In this document: positions 11,649-23,620 of the stretch, one piece after another
How the letters are laid out: every line of letters starts with the position of its first letter
How positions within the stretch are numbered: position 1 is the stretch's first letter
The notes under the pieces: generated by a model
The model's database searches: none
Seen by the model: the letters and a program-made list of their open reading frames with translations, nothing else
What the model was told of the DNA's origin: nothing
Position numbers and translations under genes: made by a program
Source of the DNA: Liquidambar formosana
Taxonomy: Eukaryota; Streptophyta; Magnoliopsida; Saxifragales; Altingiaceae
Direction of reading: 5' to 3'
NCBI GenBank assembly: GCA_039720395.1
Contig: CM077822.1
Span: forward strand, 16,881,043-16,945,042
Length of the DNA stretch: 64,000 nt

Positions 11649-12438
11649 TAGATAAATAAATAAAAAAAATAAAAAAAGAGAAAGGAACAGTACTACCAAT
11701 CCAATCTAACAGGGTTTGGGACTCCAGAGCATATTGATTAAAATAATCTTTAGGAAAACTCGAATAATAATTACTCACATGGTTATGAACTTTTGATAAC
11801 TCAACGAAATAAATTTCTAGAATGGAAAACCGACAGTGACTTTGTTTTTGATACCCCACAAAAATGTGTAGCATATTTCAGTCTCTAGGATGAATATTAG
11901 AATGAGTCTTCTTAAATGGACTTGGACCCTCTATAGGTTTTTTCTTGTAAGGATTTCGTATATTTTTTCATGCCTTAAAAGGGTTGATAATCCAATAGTT
12001 CTTTATTTTTTTATTTATTCATAAAACAAACTATCCAATAGTCAAAAAAACCCAACAAGATCTCTTAATAAAAAAAAATTAAAAAAAAATTCCTTATAAA
12101 GGATCCAAGTTATTCTTAAATTGAATTATATGGGTTGTGAATCTTTGGTGAAAGTCAAACAAGAAATACTAAAGCATTGAATGACAGGAATATAGAGAAG
12201 GAAGGTATCTTCTTTAATAAAATTTTAGGGAAGTTGGCCGCGTCTATGGTTGGAACTCAAGTTTGGATGAGGAGAGAAGATGGAATTGATAGTAGGCCTA
12301 ACTTTTATTGGAAAGTCATGCGAACTTTCAAATTCGCATATCATGAAGGGTAATTTCTGACAATGATGTGATTTAATTGATTCAATACATTTATATATAT
12401 ATGTTTGTCAAATGATAGGAGAACACACATCCACGTGA
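11649..12438. other. Intergenic, no gene recognised
   Basis: AT-rich sequence. The open frame at 11605-11874 (minus) lacks recognisable domains. Sequence at about 12405-12447 (AGGAGAACACACATCCACGTG) belongs to a dispersed repeat also seen near 16040 and, diverged, near 33300. Confidence 0.55.
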
Positions 12439-12448
12439 AGTCGAAACT

Positions 12449-13400
12449 AGGATTGCAACTTGGGTGGGTTGAGCCCGCCCAACCTTGAACCCAACCCGAT
12501 CAATAGACGAGTTGGACAAATAGTTTTCATACATTGGGTTGGACTTGAGTTGGAAAATATCAACCCGATTTAAATCGGGTTGGGCTTGCGAAGATGGTTG
12601 GTTAACCCGAACCCAACCTTTATAATATATAATTTTAAAAAAATATTTTTATACGCATTAAATATGACATCATATGGTTTTTAACTATTGGTCATTTGGT
12701 GTAGACATAAGGGGCTTGTATGATAAATTACTGGAGGAAAATGTGCAATCAACTGGAGAAAGATGTGCAGCCAAATTACCTTCTATTGTTTTTTCATCTT
12801 TTTTTTTTTTTTAGGGGTGTTAAAAAGGGAGCTTTATTTAGACTGTTAGTTCTAACCTTGCGTTTAGTAGTTATAAAATCTCATCTCTTGGCAAGAAAAA
12901 TAAAAAATCTGTAAAATCTACTAGAATCATGGAATTATAATCCATATTTGACCTAAAAGGCTCTTTAAATAAGTGTCCATGAATGTCAATTTTTCTTTTT
13001 TTTTTTGAGTTAGTTTTATCATTTTGGCATCAGAGTACTCTGCCACCACTTCTCTCTTCTTTCCCAGTCCCCTATCCGCTTACTAACGAGTAACACCGTT
13101 GATTTTATTAAAGCAGGTTAATCAATTGAGTTTGGATAATTAAGATTTGTAGGCATATGTAACAATGCATTTTTATTTTATTGAAGCAGGTTTGCTAAAG
13201 ATGAAAAATAAAAAATGAAATTAATAAGCTAACCCGCACAACTCGACTTCAACCCGCCCAACCCGAGCATGGGTTGAGCCTGGGCTAGGAAAGTTCAACC
13301 CGAAGTATGGGTTGGGTTGGACTTGGGCGTAAGGATTTACACTTAGGGTTGAGCTTAGGTTGACCTCTCAACCCGCCCAACCCGCCTAAGTTGCAACCCT
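12449..13400. mobile_element. Non-autonomous hAT element with CAACCCGCCC subterminal repeats
   Basis: The ends are inverted: left AGGATTGCAACTTGGGTGGG, right (opposite strand) AGGGTTGCAACTTAGGCGGG. An 8-bp host duplication flanks it: AGTCGAAAC on the left and AGTCGAAC (13401-13408) on the right, one base different. Subterminal regions are packed with CAACCCG/CGGGTTG direct and inverted repeats, as in many plant hAT MITEs. The insertion splits a dispersed host repeat whose uninterrupted form is visible near 16060-16100 (GAAGTCGAAACCAAGACC). No transposase frame was seen. Confidence 0.75.
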
Positions 13401-13408
13401 AGTCGAAC

Positions 13409-14088
13409 CAAAACCTCTATAAACCTTACACCTTATTAGAATAGATATGCATTAAACTCTAGAGTCATTGACTGCTCATGTCACATAGTTCCAAAAAAAT
13501 GATTTGACATTCAGAATTATAATTACCATTACAAATGTGATATAAGTGTATTAGATCAATTATACCACATTATCATGTTACATGGTATAACGATTATACA
13601 AAATAATTTCTCGTAATTTCCTCGTAGCGATACGATCAACTTTTTTCCTAAGGTATGTGACTATGTAAGTGTTCTCAGATTCTAAAATTACAAATAGGTC
13701 CAGTTACGGTAAACAATTATAATTTAACAAAAATGATTACTAATTTATTAATAAATGACTAATAACTTAACTAAGAATGACTACTGACTACAATAGAACT
13801 ACAATTGTTTGCCATAGCCAAACCTATCTGTAATTCTCCCTAAGGAGGATACAAAGAGTGGCTTCGTAGCTGTGTCGTAATACTGACCCAACCAATTGTC
13901 AATTGACGTGAGGCTTGGAAAAGCGACACATAACCAACCTATGTTCTTGGTTATCTAATTCACCCAACCAACTTACCTATGAAGGTGGTCTAAGTGCAAC
14001 CAACCTCTAGAGGGGAGTCGAGCCATGAATCCATGACCCATGAAGGTGATCGAACCACAAGGTTCTAACTCAACCTCTTACCAAGCTT
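13409..14088. other. Intergenic, no gene recognised
   Basis: The first part (to about 13470) continues the dispersed repeat interrupted by the hAT element. The rest may be flank or eroded internal sequence of the TRIM that follows. No coding signal was seen. Confidence 0.5.
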
Positions 14089-14395
14089 ACTAGTTGGAGA
14101 GTGATGTCTATATTTATAGCGCAGTCATTTTTTCTAATCAGACTATATGGGATCTTAGGGGATCGAATGCAGCTAAGGGTGCATAGTATGGTCCTAATGT
14201 GGCCCACACATCGCAAGGCTGGTCCAACTCTGATACCAATTGTAATGCCTCACCTCCACCACTAGCATAATATTGTCTGCTTTGGGTTACCGCTTACGAC
14301 TTCAAAACGCGTCATACTAATTGAGGAGGTAAAGTCTACATATATAGCACAGTTACTTTTTCTAATTAGGCAATATAGGATCCCAGGGTATTACA
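14089..14395 (-). mobile_element. TRIM retrotransposon (minus strand), 5' LTR with PBS
   Basis: On the minus strand the 155-bp 5' LTR (14241-14395) begins TGTAATACCC and ends GGCATTACA. Two bases later comes TGGTATCAGAGT (14227-14238), the primer-binding site for the initiator Met-tRNA. A second, diverged LTR piece lies at about 14089-14162 (AAAAAATGACTGCGCTATAAATATAGAC against AAAAAGTAACTGTGCTATATATGTAGAC, compared in short blocks). The internal region is only tens of bases long, hence TRIM. No coding capacity. Confidence 0.75.
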
Positions 14396-15079
14396 GTTAC
14401 TGTTTGCTATTTTTTCTTTAAATAGTATAAAATACTATACTCTTACTGTTTTTTCCACTTCTTTTATGATTCTTATATTTTAAATTACTCTTATTGTTTT
14501 TTTTCCTTTCTTTTTTGGTTCTTATTTTAAAATTTTGTTTGATCAATTTTTTAAAATTAGCATAATATAGTATTTTTTGGATGGTAATCCTCTATTTTAT
14601 GACACGAAATATGGAAAGCGGATTTTAAGTGACACGGTTGTAAATATTTTGAAACCTAAAAAATAAAAGTAATTTCGTCCGTTTGGGGCTTAAAAGGGGT
14701 TATGAGGTTAACATTTTTGTTTGTGATTCAATTGTAAATGAAATGTTAGACTACGGGGATATGACCAAAACACCCAAAAAAAAAAAAAAAAAGTAATAAT
14801 CTCTTTACCTACTTTGAGTAAGGGTGCAAAAAGGGGTGGTAATTTCTCGTTTTATGTGCTCTTCCATTTTTTTTGTTTATTTCAGGCATGTGATTCAAGA
14901 TATATGTCACGTTAACGTAATAATATGTTAAGATCATTTTGTTGATTAAAATTTAACTAAAAATGCGTTAAAATGGGTTCATTTACATAGTTGAAGGGAG
15001 AATTGATCAAATATTGTTAGTGAGTGAGAATACTAAATTTGGATCGATGTGTGTGAAGCATCCCCATGATGTTTTTTAG
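14396..15079. other. Intergenic, no gene recognised
   Basis: AT-rich with poly-T and poly-A tracts. A phrase AATACTAAATTTGGAT occurs twice, near 15030 and 15080, a local duplication of about 50 bp. No coding signal. Confidence 0.55.
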
Positions 15080-15790
15080 AATACTAAATTTGGATTAATG
15101 TGTGCGAAGTAACCTTGTGTGGAAATATCACGAAGTGGGTAACTCCGTATAGGCACAAGAATTATCTCAAATTAATGACAATCAGCACGGGAAGGCAAAG
15201 TCCACCACAACAACAGGGCGAGCTCAATATATGCTCCAGTTCAGTCAAGTCAAGCCAAGACACTCGTTGGCCTAGCCTGGGCATCAGAGCGAGCTCAATC
15301 TATCAACAAGTCAATCAACACATAAACAATAACCAATCTTCTCGCAGGACGAGGCATAAAACAGTTATCTGAACCAAGGGTTAAGCCATTGATCACGATC
15401 AAGAAACTCTAATTAGACGGTTACCTTAACCCGAGGTTAACCTATTGACTACAGTTAACTAACCCTAGTTAGGTGATTATAGAGCTAACCATGGATAGAT
15501 CTAACCTAACTTAAGCGGTTACTAGATCTAACTCAGGTTTGTTCGTACAAGAGACTATAAATAACACACTCAAAACTAATGCAAGGTATGCACAGTAGCC
15601 CTAACTTCATCTATTTCTTTCCCTTCCTCTATTGTTACTAACTTAAACTTTGGACAAGGTTTAGTTGAATCCATTTCGGCCTCCCTCTAACCTATTTTCC
15701 CGATTGTGATTGCAAATCAAATGGTGGAATCAACTCCATTCTTCAATCCGTGTTCGTAGTCCAGATTTTGACCCACCCACACAAACCCCA
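15080..15790. mobile_element. LTR-like segment (retrotransposon fragment)
   Basis: The segment is less AT-rich than its surroundings and has promoter-like content (ACTATAAATAACACAC near 15552) resembling plant LTRs. The phrase CCCCATGATGTTTTTTAGA lies just left (about 15062) and recurs just right (about 15787), as if flanking an insertion. Clean TG...CA ends were not identified, so class is uncertain. Confidence 0.35.
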
Positions 15791-16282
15791 TGATGTTTTT
15801 TTAGATAACATTTTTTTATGTAAAATCCTTGGAAGGACTTTTATCCAATAATAATAGAATCAAAGGCAATGATACACAATACATGTGCCTATACAAACAC
15901 CATGGCCATCCTTTAGAGTAAATTGTGGGATAATGGGTTGGTGACATAGCCTTATCTTCTAAATTTGGTTTAAATTTTGGGTTTAAGAGTTTATAGGATA
16001 ATTTTTAGTTAAATCCTTTTTCCTTTTTTTTTTCTTGGGTCAAACAATAGGAGAACACATATATCCAAGTGAAGTCGAAACCAAGACCTCCACAAACTCT
16101 ATAACCCTATTAGGATGGAACATGCCATTAGACCTAAATGACCCAATTAGTAGAAAAATCAAAAGAGCACTTTTTCTTCTATCCAAATTTGGATTAAATT
16201 TTTAGAAACTATGAGAGAGACCGAACCATTTTTGGCTTTCTATAATAATATATGGCAGTTAGAAAATAACGTATATAATTTA

Positions 16283-16660
16283 GGGTTAGGATCAACATAC
16301 ACACTCTTTTACATAAATTCTTACACAAATTTTTAGATGACTCATCTTCAATTCATATTTTACGAAATCCACTATTGCATTAGATAGTCTTTCAACATAA
16401 GTCATAGATGTAAAAAATCAAGTTCATCCGAAATTAAGAACCGTTTCATCCATAAATGTGAATTTTTAGTGATTAAAAAGATAAGCTTCTAAATCGAATT
16501 GCAACAAATCTCGGATCAACTTGATTTTTTGCGTGTATGACCTATGTGGAAAGACTATCTAATTCAACGGCAGATTTCATAAAATATGAATTGGAGATAA
16601 ATTATCTAAAAATTTGTGTAAGAATGTGTGTAAAAAAATGTGTATGTTGATCATAACCTT
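16283..16660. mobile_element. Foldback MITE, family copy 1
   Basis: The whole segment reads as an imperfect hairpin: GTTAGGATCAACATACACAC at the left pairs with GTGTATGTTGATCATAACC at the right, and inner blocks (ATATTTTACGAAATCCACT and TAGATAGTCTTTCAACATA) have inverted partners. The same family occurs in the receptor-kinase intron at 41548-41880. Non-coding. Confidence 0.75.
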
Positions 16661-16899
16661 ATAACTTATATTAGCATCCGCATTAAAAATTATATTATAT
16701 ACATTGATAAGATATGAAATACAATAAACTAACTAATACACAAGATATAGTTTCCAATATATAATATTGATATAACTTATATAAACACATTATAACAACA
16801 AATTTATATAATATCTTATAAAACAAAGGGAGAGTTTATCAATACAAACAAGAGCCCTCGAAAACATGCCTTCTCTACCCACTTATTTGAACGAACGAA

Positions 16900-17230
16900 A
16901 GAAATAATAATTATTTACTGTTGCAGCACGTGGCTCTCACACTCATGGGGACTTAGATGAGAATATCCATACCACCTACCCTACTAAAGGGACACGTGGG
17001 TGGACCCCTGCACATGCAATAAGATCATGGACGGTGGCTCCCACCACATTTAAAACACCGAAGTGCTGCTACTACAAGACGTCGGGAGGGATCAACCAAG
17101 ATTACCGCCGCCACGTGCGGTGTCGGGGGGGTCAAAGATTTTCAAAATTTCAAAAAACCGTAATTCCGACGTGTCCATACCTCATTGGACGGATGACGTG
17201 TGTGTTGGACATTATTGGGCGGTAGCATCG
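16900..17230. promoter_or_regulatory. G-box/ABRE-type cluster 1.5-1.8 kb upstream of the GATA gene
   Basis: This GC-richer block holds three perfect CACGTG G-boxes (16927-16932, 16993-16998, 17112-17117) and two ACGT-core sites (GACGTG at 17168-17173, TGACGTG at 17194-17200) in about 275 bp. Such clusters bind bZIP and bHLH/PIF factors. It could be a distal regulatory element of the GATA gene or part of an unrecognised promoter. Two overlapping short open frames (17034-17248) show no domain. Confidence 0.45.
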
Positions 17231-18615
17231 TTAAGGTCGTCGAGTTAGGGCAGGCCGTTGCGTAAGTGGCCCGCACCTAATAATGTCACCAGAATACCCT
17301 CACTGTTCACACATTGTTGCATTTGTATCCCTCTGTAAGAAGGTAGAGAGACTTTTACTAGTATATGGTCACGTTCACAGGAAGTATGGTGTACTGTTAT
17401 GACAGCTTTATGATTTACCCTTGATGGGTCCCATATTGTGAGTTATCATGAATCAAGTTGTGATTATAATCTTAAATGGGTACAGAGAATTTCCTTCTTT
17501 GTAACCAAGTTTATATATCTATGATATAATATTGACCTATCAGATGGCTCTTACAAAATTATTCCATCAGTTCCATATGGATGGTTTTCCTGTTTATTTT
17601 GGACCATTTTAAAATTATTGTCTTAATAAAAAAAATCAATGATTTCATTTTTGTTTTACCAAGATACCCATTCCTATGGTACTGATTATATGATATAGAC
17701 AAAACGACAAAATGATAAAACAAACTCAATTAATGATTTGTATTACACTTGAATGTAAAATTAGAATATTAAAGTATAAATATAGGTTTGAAAGCATTTA
17801 AAAAGGATTTCTAAAAAAAATTATGTTTTTTCAAACATGACAAGTGCTAATGGCCTTCGAGTCTAATGGCATGTCCCATCCCAATTAGGGTGTGGGGTTT
17901 GCAGAGATCATAGTTTCGATTTTGTCTAAGTGCACGTGTGGATGTGTGTGTTCTCTTATCGTTTGAAAAAAAAAAAAGAACATTTGTGTGTGGACCTCCT
18001 CATTTATGTGTTGTGTGTTCTTCATATGTATTAGTGAAAAAAAGAGAAAAAAAAAAATCAGATGATTACGATAGCTATAATTATGAATTTCATCACCACC
18101 GAAACTAACCAATTTGGATTTTTCTAAGCGTTGATGGACAAGTGTTAACAAATGCGAAATAAGCGGAGTGGTCGTATTCGTAACGGAGGGATTAGTCGAG
18201 TGGAAAGTCTGGATGATTTGTTTGGAAATTTGGAGAATCATTCATGTAGGTGTATGAAAAAACCATGGACCATCATCACAGGATATAACTGCCCACTCAC
18301 CCGTTCAAAAAGAAGAAACTAAGTACACCGAAACTAAATTACAACCATTGACTGTCTAATTATCGGATGGTCACAATTGGTCAAAAGATTTTTTGACTTT
18401 TTCCTTCACGCCAACCTCAAATGACTGGCTGTATATGCCTATACATGAAGTGGCCTTGGGGCATGCAGGTGCAAACAGATAACATGGGCTACCACCGCAG
18501 AAGATAATTCACCCTCTATACGTTAAAAAAGGGAAAAAAAATTAAAAAGACCAAAAATCGACATCCCCTCGTTCCCACCCAAAAAACCCTGCGGCAATCG
18601 TGATAATATAGCCAA
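17231..18615. other. Intergenic region upstream of the GATA gene
   Basis: No coding signal was found. A tract at about 17885-17960 is an inverted, degraded copy of the dispersed repeat near 16040. The frame at 17885-18241 (minus) is low-complexity. The right end grades into the GATA promoter. Confidence 0.55.
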
Positions 18616-18730
18616 AAGGAGAGAGAGAGAGAGAAAAAAAACCCTTCTCTTTCTCTCTCTAGACTTTTTTTCCCCTCTCTAAAGCGGAACCCTTGTTGTG
18701 CTCTCATCTTCTTTCCTTCTCTCTCTAGAA
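18616..18730 (+). promoter_or_regulatory. CT/GA-rich 5' leader of the GATA gene
   Basis: GAGAGAGA and CTCTCTCT tracts (18619-18634, 18650-18662, 18716-18726) precede the start codon. Pyrimidine-rich stretches like this are typical of plant 5'UTRs and can act as GAGA/BPC binding sites. The transcription start is not determined. Confidence 0.5.
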
Positions 18731-20396
18731 ATGGAGTCTCTGGAAACAGCGGCAGGTTTGGAGGACCTCCTCGACTTCGCGTCGGACATAGGCGAGGAAG
18801 ACGATGATGACGACAAACCCAAAGCCCCTCCTTCTTCTTTCTCTATTCACTCCGACCCAGATGATCCTAGCCGTCCGTTACCTGTAAGTCCCCCTTTTTT
18901 GTTCTGCCTGTTCTGGTCCTGACCCATACATTACGCCGTCCGAGTTCGCCGTTGACTCGGACGAGTCTGGCACGGTCTTTGGTTTTTGGGGCCGGAAACC
19001 CTGTGACCCGTTCTCTTGACTTGGGCGAGTCGTCCGAGTCACGAGTTGAGTCGTCCGAGTTGAAGATTGACGCGGACGAGTCGAGCAAAATGTCATTTTC
19101 TGACTACGCGCAGGCCTGCTTTTCTGGTTTTGTAGATTAGATACCTCTCGGTGTGAATACAATATTTTACTTTCAAAACGGGCCATAAGGGTAGTTTTGG
19201 CATTATAAAATTATGGGGTGCTGTTTGGTCACAAGAATAGGGGTTGGAGAAATTAATATTGCCAGGAAGGTTCACATTTCATTTCCCTTTCAGCATTGAT
19301 ACCTATTTTGATAAAAATCACCTTTCTTGCTGTGAGGACAAATATTGTTCTTCAAAACCCTAAAATGTGATGCATTGAATGTTGAATGTGTAAGGATATT
19401 TTTGGAATTATGAATTTTACACAGTTCCCTCTTAATTATTGTGAGCTGTTTGGTCACAAAAATAGTGTCACAGAAATAAATGTCTTGGATTTCCCTATCT
19501 CTTTCTAGATTGATACGGGCACTCATTCCTATATGGGTACAATCTACAAAAAGACAATATTGTCCAAAATTTGAAACGCTCCTTTCAATTTTTGTCCATG
19601 CCAAATGGACGAGTGCCCCTTGTGTCAAAATGAAACGGGCGCCAGTGCACGTGAGGCAACCGAAAACGAGTGAACATAAAAGGCAAACCCGTTAGAGTTA
19701 CTGAGTTGACCCTCCCAGTCAACCCGTGAAATGTTCTGAGTTGCCACTGAGTTAGGTGGATTTTCATATATAGTTCTCTACATTTTCCAGGATTGTGCAG
19801 AGGAAGAACTGGAATGGCTATCAAACAAAGACGCCTTTCCCGCGGTGGAAACATTCGTCGACATCCTCTCCGTCAACCCCGGCGCCGCCCCCAAGCAGCG
19901 GAGCCCCGTGTCGGTGCTTGAAAACAGCAACAGCAACAGCACCAGCACCAGCAATAGCACCAACAGCAGCACCATAGTGAGCACCTGCCACAGCCTTCCC
20001 GTGCCAGTTCGCCGAGCGAGGAGCAAGCGGCGCAGGAAGCGCCGGCGAGGCTTCCCGGACATTCAAAGCCAGCAATTGTGGTGGTGCATCCAAGCAAAGA
20101 ACACCAAAGAAGCGATGAAAACGTTGGCAACAACCACTATTACTACTATTGGGAGGAAATGCCAGCATTGCCAGGCCGAAAAGACCCCGCAATGGCGGGC
20201 GGGTCCGATGGGGCCGAAAACGCTGTGTAATGCTTGTGGGGTGCGGTACAAGTCCGGCCGGCTTGTGCCCGAGTACCGCCCGGCGAGTAGTCCGACGTTT
20301 TCGATGAAGTTGCACTCAAATTCTCACAGGAAGATTATGGAGATGAGAAAGCTGAAGCAAGGTAACGGGGCGGTGAAGCCTATGGATAAAGGGTAG
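18731..20396 (+). CDS. GATA zinc-finger transcription factor, class A (two exons)
   Basis: Exon 1 is 18731-18883 (51 codons) and exon 2 is 19791-20396; the 907-bp intron has GTAAGT and TTTTCCAG borders in phase 0. The protein is 252 aa. The N-terminus is acidic ([18 protein letters not shown], then [18 protein letters not shown]), a conserved region in plant class A GATA factors. A Ser/Asn/Thr run (about residues 95-112) comes from AAC/AGC triplet repeats. A basic stretch ([17 protein letters not shown]) is the likely nuclear signal. The single finger has Cys 175, 178, 197 and 200 with an 18-residue loop ([19 protein letters not shown]), followed by [20 protein letters not shown]. Family members bind WGATAR sites and act in light, carbon and developmental control. 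It is shorter than many class A paralogues but looks complete. Confidence 0.92.
18884..19790 (+). other. Intron of the GATA gene
   Basis: The intron has canonical borders and no recognisable transposon. Its first part is rich in GAGTCGTCCGAGT-type short repeats (about 18948-19085: CCGAGTT/GAGTC motifs). Open frames within it are fortuitous. Confidence 0.8.
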
Positions 20397-21933
20397 GTGT
20401 AGTGGTGAGCAGTCATCCTTTTTCCCTTTTTTTTTTTTTTTTTTGGTTAGCAAGTTAGAAACTAGGGTTTGTTTGTAATGGGTTAGATGGATTAGATGGT
20501 TAGTGAACCTTATTTGTCTTGTTTCATCAAATCCATTAGGGCGGGGGGGAATTTTAGACTTTTAGTGTGTTTTTGGTTATGTTTTAGAATAGAAGTAAAA
20601 AAAAAAGTAATTTTGGTCTTTGTTGATTTTATAATTTGTTTAAATGGCTTTGGATTGGAGATGATGAATAGGGAGAAAATGTGGATTGCAGATTGCAGAT
20701 TGCAGAAATGTGGGGTTTGGATGATTCTTTGGCATAGTTAGGAGTGAGGGTTGGTTGCTGTTTGGATTGATTGGTTTTTTGTGTCTTGTTATATGAACTA
20801 ACTTTTTAGAACTGATGGATAGTTGAAGAGTCGCTATTGATGAGTTGTAATGCAGTTCAAGTTGGCATTGGTTAAAATGTTTTTGTCGATGCCTTAAATA
20901 CGAAGACAACGGGGTATTGTAAGTTTTGTTCTTGTCTTAATGCTGCAATCCGTACGTAGAGCAAGTGTTTTTTCCCCCTTATGGTGCCTTCATTGGCTTG
21001 TGAAATTGATTTATCCTCCTTCCTAGAAGGTTCATATGTCTGCAAAGAGGGTGGATGAAACTTTGTTAGTTCTAATGAGAGCATCAATCTAGCAGTGGTC
21101 CAACAAGGCTTCTTGGGGGAAAGTATATGAAAATGACTGATGATTACCAAATTCTGAAATACTTTCTGGAAAAAGGGAAAAAGGAAAAAACTCTTCAGTG
21201 GACTCAACTGTTAAACTGGGGGATCTTGTTCCTTATTGCTTAGCGGTTGTGAAGGTCGGAATTTTCAGGTTTTTGCATCAACACTAAACATCTGCGGGCC
21301 CCTGATCACGAGACATCACCAGTGAGCCAATGCTGTCTGAGGCTTGCTCCCAAGGTTACTTTGCAGGTCTATTATTCTCAAGGCCTTTACTCATTTTACT
21401 TTCAATAACATAGGTCGCAAACTCACTCAATTACCCCACCCTTTTGCGACCCCTGTGCAGCATTCGGATGCTGAGAAAGGTGAAATGAGATGGAAACTAA
21501 TTGAGTAAATAGAATTGATGCAAGATTCGAAGTCCCCGATTTGTGTTTTTGCTAATTTTCTCAGCAATCAAAGGAACTGTGACATGATCTTTTTGTGGGC
21601 GTTGAAGGCATTGCTATTAGAGATCACCCGGTGTGAGATAATGGAAACTACCTATCTAGATTAGCCACTGATTGGCATACAAAAGAGGAAAAACCGGCAT
21701 GATGGCCCGTCGCGAGGTTTTGAAACTTGAGTGTATGGCAAATTGATGAAAGGGTTTAAATTCCAGTCGCACAAGTTGGATGGGTTGATTTGATACACGG
21801 GTTCGGTTTGTTTGCAGTATGAATTGTATTATGCCATCACACAACCGGTCATTGCGGAGAACGCGTGAAATTTTCAAGGCAGGGACTATGTACCTGTTAC
21901 TGTCACATTATCCTGAATTAACGAAAATCTATA
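20397..21933. other. 3' flank of the GATA gene
   Basis: The first few hundred bases are presumably 3'UTR, with a poly-T run at about 20427-20443 and a triplicated GCAGATT (about 20687-20705). Beyond it no gene or repeat was identified. Confidence 0.55.
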
Positions 21934-21990
21934 TCTATACTATTATAGAAAAGGGCTGAGAGGCCATCGTTGTCTCCCCATGTTTCTTCT
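21934..21990 (+). mobile_element. Helitron-like 5' terminus
   Basis: The sequence TCTATACTATTATAGAAAAG, preceded by A, matches the usual plant Helitron 5' end (A|TC insertion). A matching hairpin-plus-CTRR 3' end was not found downstream, so the element's extent is unknown. Confidence 0.45.
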
Positions 21991-23620
21991 TTTAAATACC
22001 GAAATCACCTTTACCATTGCTTGATAACTAAGGATTCAAAGAGAATTTGCATATTTTAATTGAAGAGAAAAAATTGTTCCACCCATATTTCACTTTTTGT
22101 AAATCACGGGTAACTGAATGTACCCATCATACACCCAGTTTGTTTGGCTTTTAGGGTGAATTACTATCCCACCAACCCTTTTTTTGGGTGAAATGCAATG
22201 AACCCTAGCCCTCCCTTATCTTGAAGGCTGTCCTGCTTTTTTCTGTGTGGCTGGTGAACCATTATTGTTAGACGAGGGGCTGATCTTTTGTCATGTGGGG
22301 GGCCTTTGATTGACCCTCTTTCACATGGCAAAAAATCTATTGATTGCACTATTGTTGTTGTGCAGTTGACATAAAGGAATGCATTGTTGATACCATGTTA
22401 TGGGGTTGGTGGAATTGGACGCTCTATATTGTGACCTATCGTCTCTTTTTTGATAAAGTCTCTCTGGTAAGTGGTTGTATGAAGGGAGGGAGATTCCTGT
22501 TGCGTTACCCATGGACCAGAGTGGGCTTTCCTTGAGCCCCTCCGGAAAAAATGATAAATGTATATAGTGGTCCACGAGAAAAAACAAAAACCTATATATA
22601 TACATGTGAAACTAGCAAGTTTATGTAAATAAGTTTACTAGGCATAGGTTTACCCTCAAGGTAGCATAGATGGCAATGGACCGTAAATCAAGAATTTTAG
22701 GTCCTAAGTTTGAGTCTTTACATTTTTATTATTCGATGCATGAACTTGCACCAGAGGATTAGTCTAGGCCCAATGGTCTAAGATACCCCTCATTTGACCA
22801 AAAAAAATGATTTTTTAAAAATAAAAAATAAAAAAACCTATATATAGGCTAAACTAGAGTGGTAGGGGCAATGAAGGGCTGCTGCTGGTGTCATGTGGTG
22901 ATTGAATTTAGCAAAAATCACCATGGAAAGCTTCATGGAATTCTAGTTTATTGAAATTTATATGAACTTTGAGCTGTCTTCACAGCTTTTTCCTTCATAC
23001 AAAGTTACAAATTGCATGTACATATAGTGTGTGTGTGTATATATATATATATCTGTTATGAAGGATGACATTTTGAAAATAAAATAAGGGGGGAAAAATG
23101 GAAAGAAAAAAAAAAAAGGGTTTTAGACTACTAGGGTTTGTAGACTTCTCTAGGTTCTGGGTCATTCCAAGGCATTCTGCAGAATACAATAGCATCCTTG
23201 TTTACTTGGGTAGCATGGGGAATCTTTCCCTTTTGCAAGCTATCATACCTTAATTGTAGCAAACAGCATATTCAATGGCCAACTTGTGGGGTGAGTCTCA
23301 TGCATTCTCTCTCCCAACAAACATAAAAAAATGTTGGGTCCTTTTTGAGATGGGGCTTTCTGTGAAATGTTCAGTATTATATGTTCCCACTTTCCTCAGA
23401 GTAGATTAGAAGTAACCCCACAAGCACAGGCTCCATAAAACAAATGTTGGGCTATTATGCCAGTCAAATTTGCACACTGCTGGTTTTGTTTTCTTATTGC
23501 TTAATGCTGTGCTGAGAGCATGAATTGCTATTGTTACATGTTTTGTGGATCTCTCTCTCTCTCTCTCTCATGTGTGCACAAACATACATATGAAGATAGG
23601 AATAGGATATGTTGGGGTTC
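21991..23620. other. Intergenic, no gene recognised
   Basis: Poly-A/T tracts and a (TG)n(TA)n run near 23027-23053. A weak tRNA-like A/B-box pair near 22665-22735 hints at an eroded SINE. Short open frames have no recognisable domains. Confidence 0.55.

Noticed and set aside
15100..15372. 90-codon plus-strand frame
   Set aside because: It lies in LTR-like DNA, has no domain, and its composition follows local CAA/TCA-rich repeats.
17034..17248. Two overlapping small frames in the G-box island
   Set aside because: Both are open only because the region is GC-richer; neither has a recognisable motif or start context.
18867..19186. Minus-strand frames over the GATA intron
   Set aside because: They overlap the intron and exon border and depend on the repeated GAGTCGTCCGAGT words; no independent support.
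19821..20315. 164-codon minus-strand open frame
   Set aside because: It is the antisense shadow of the GATA exon 2, whose zinc finger and splice phase prove the plus strand is coding.
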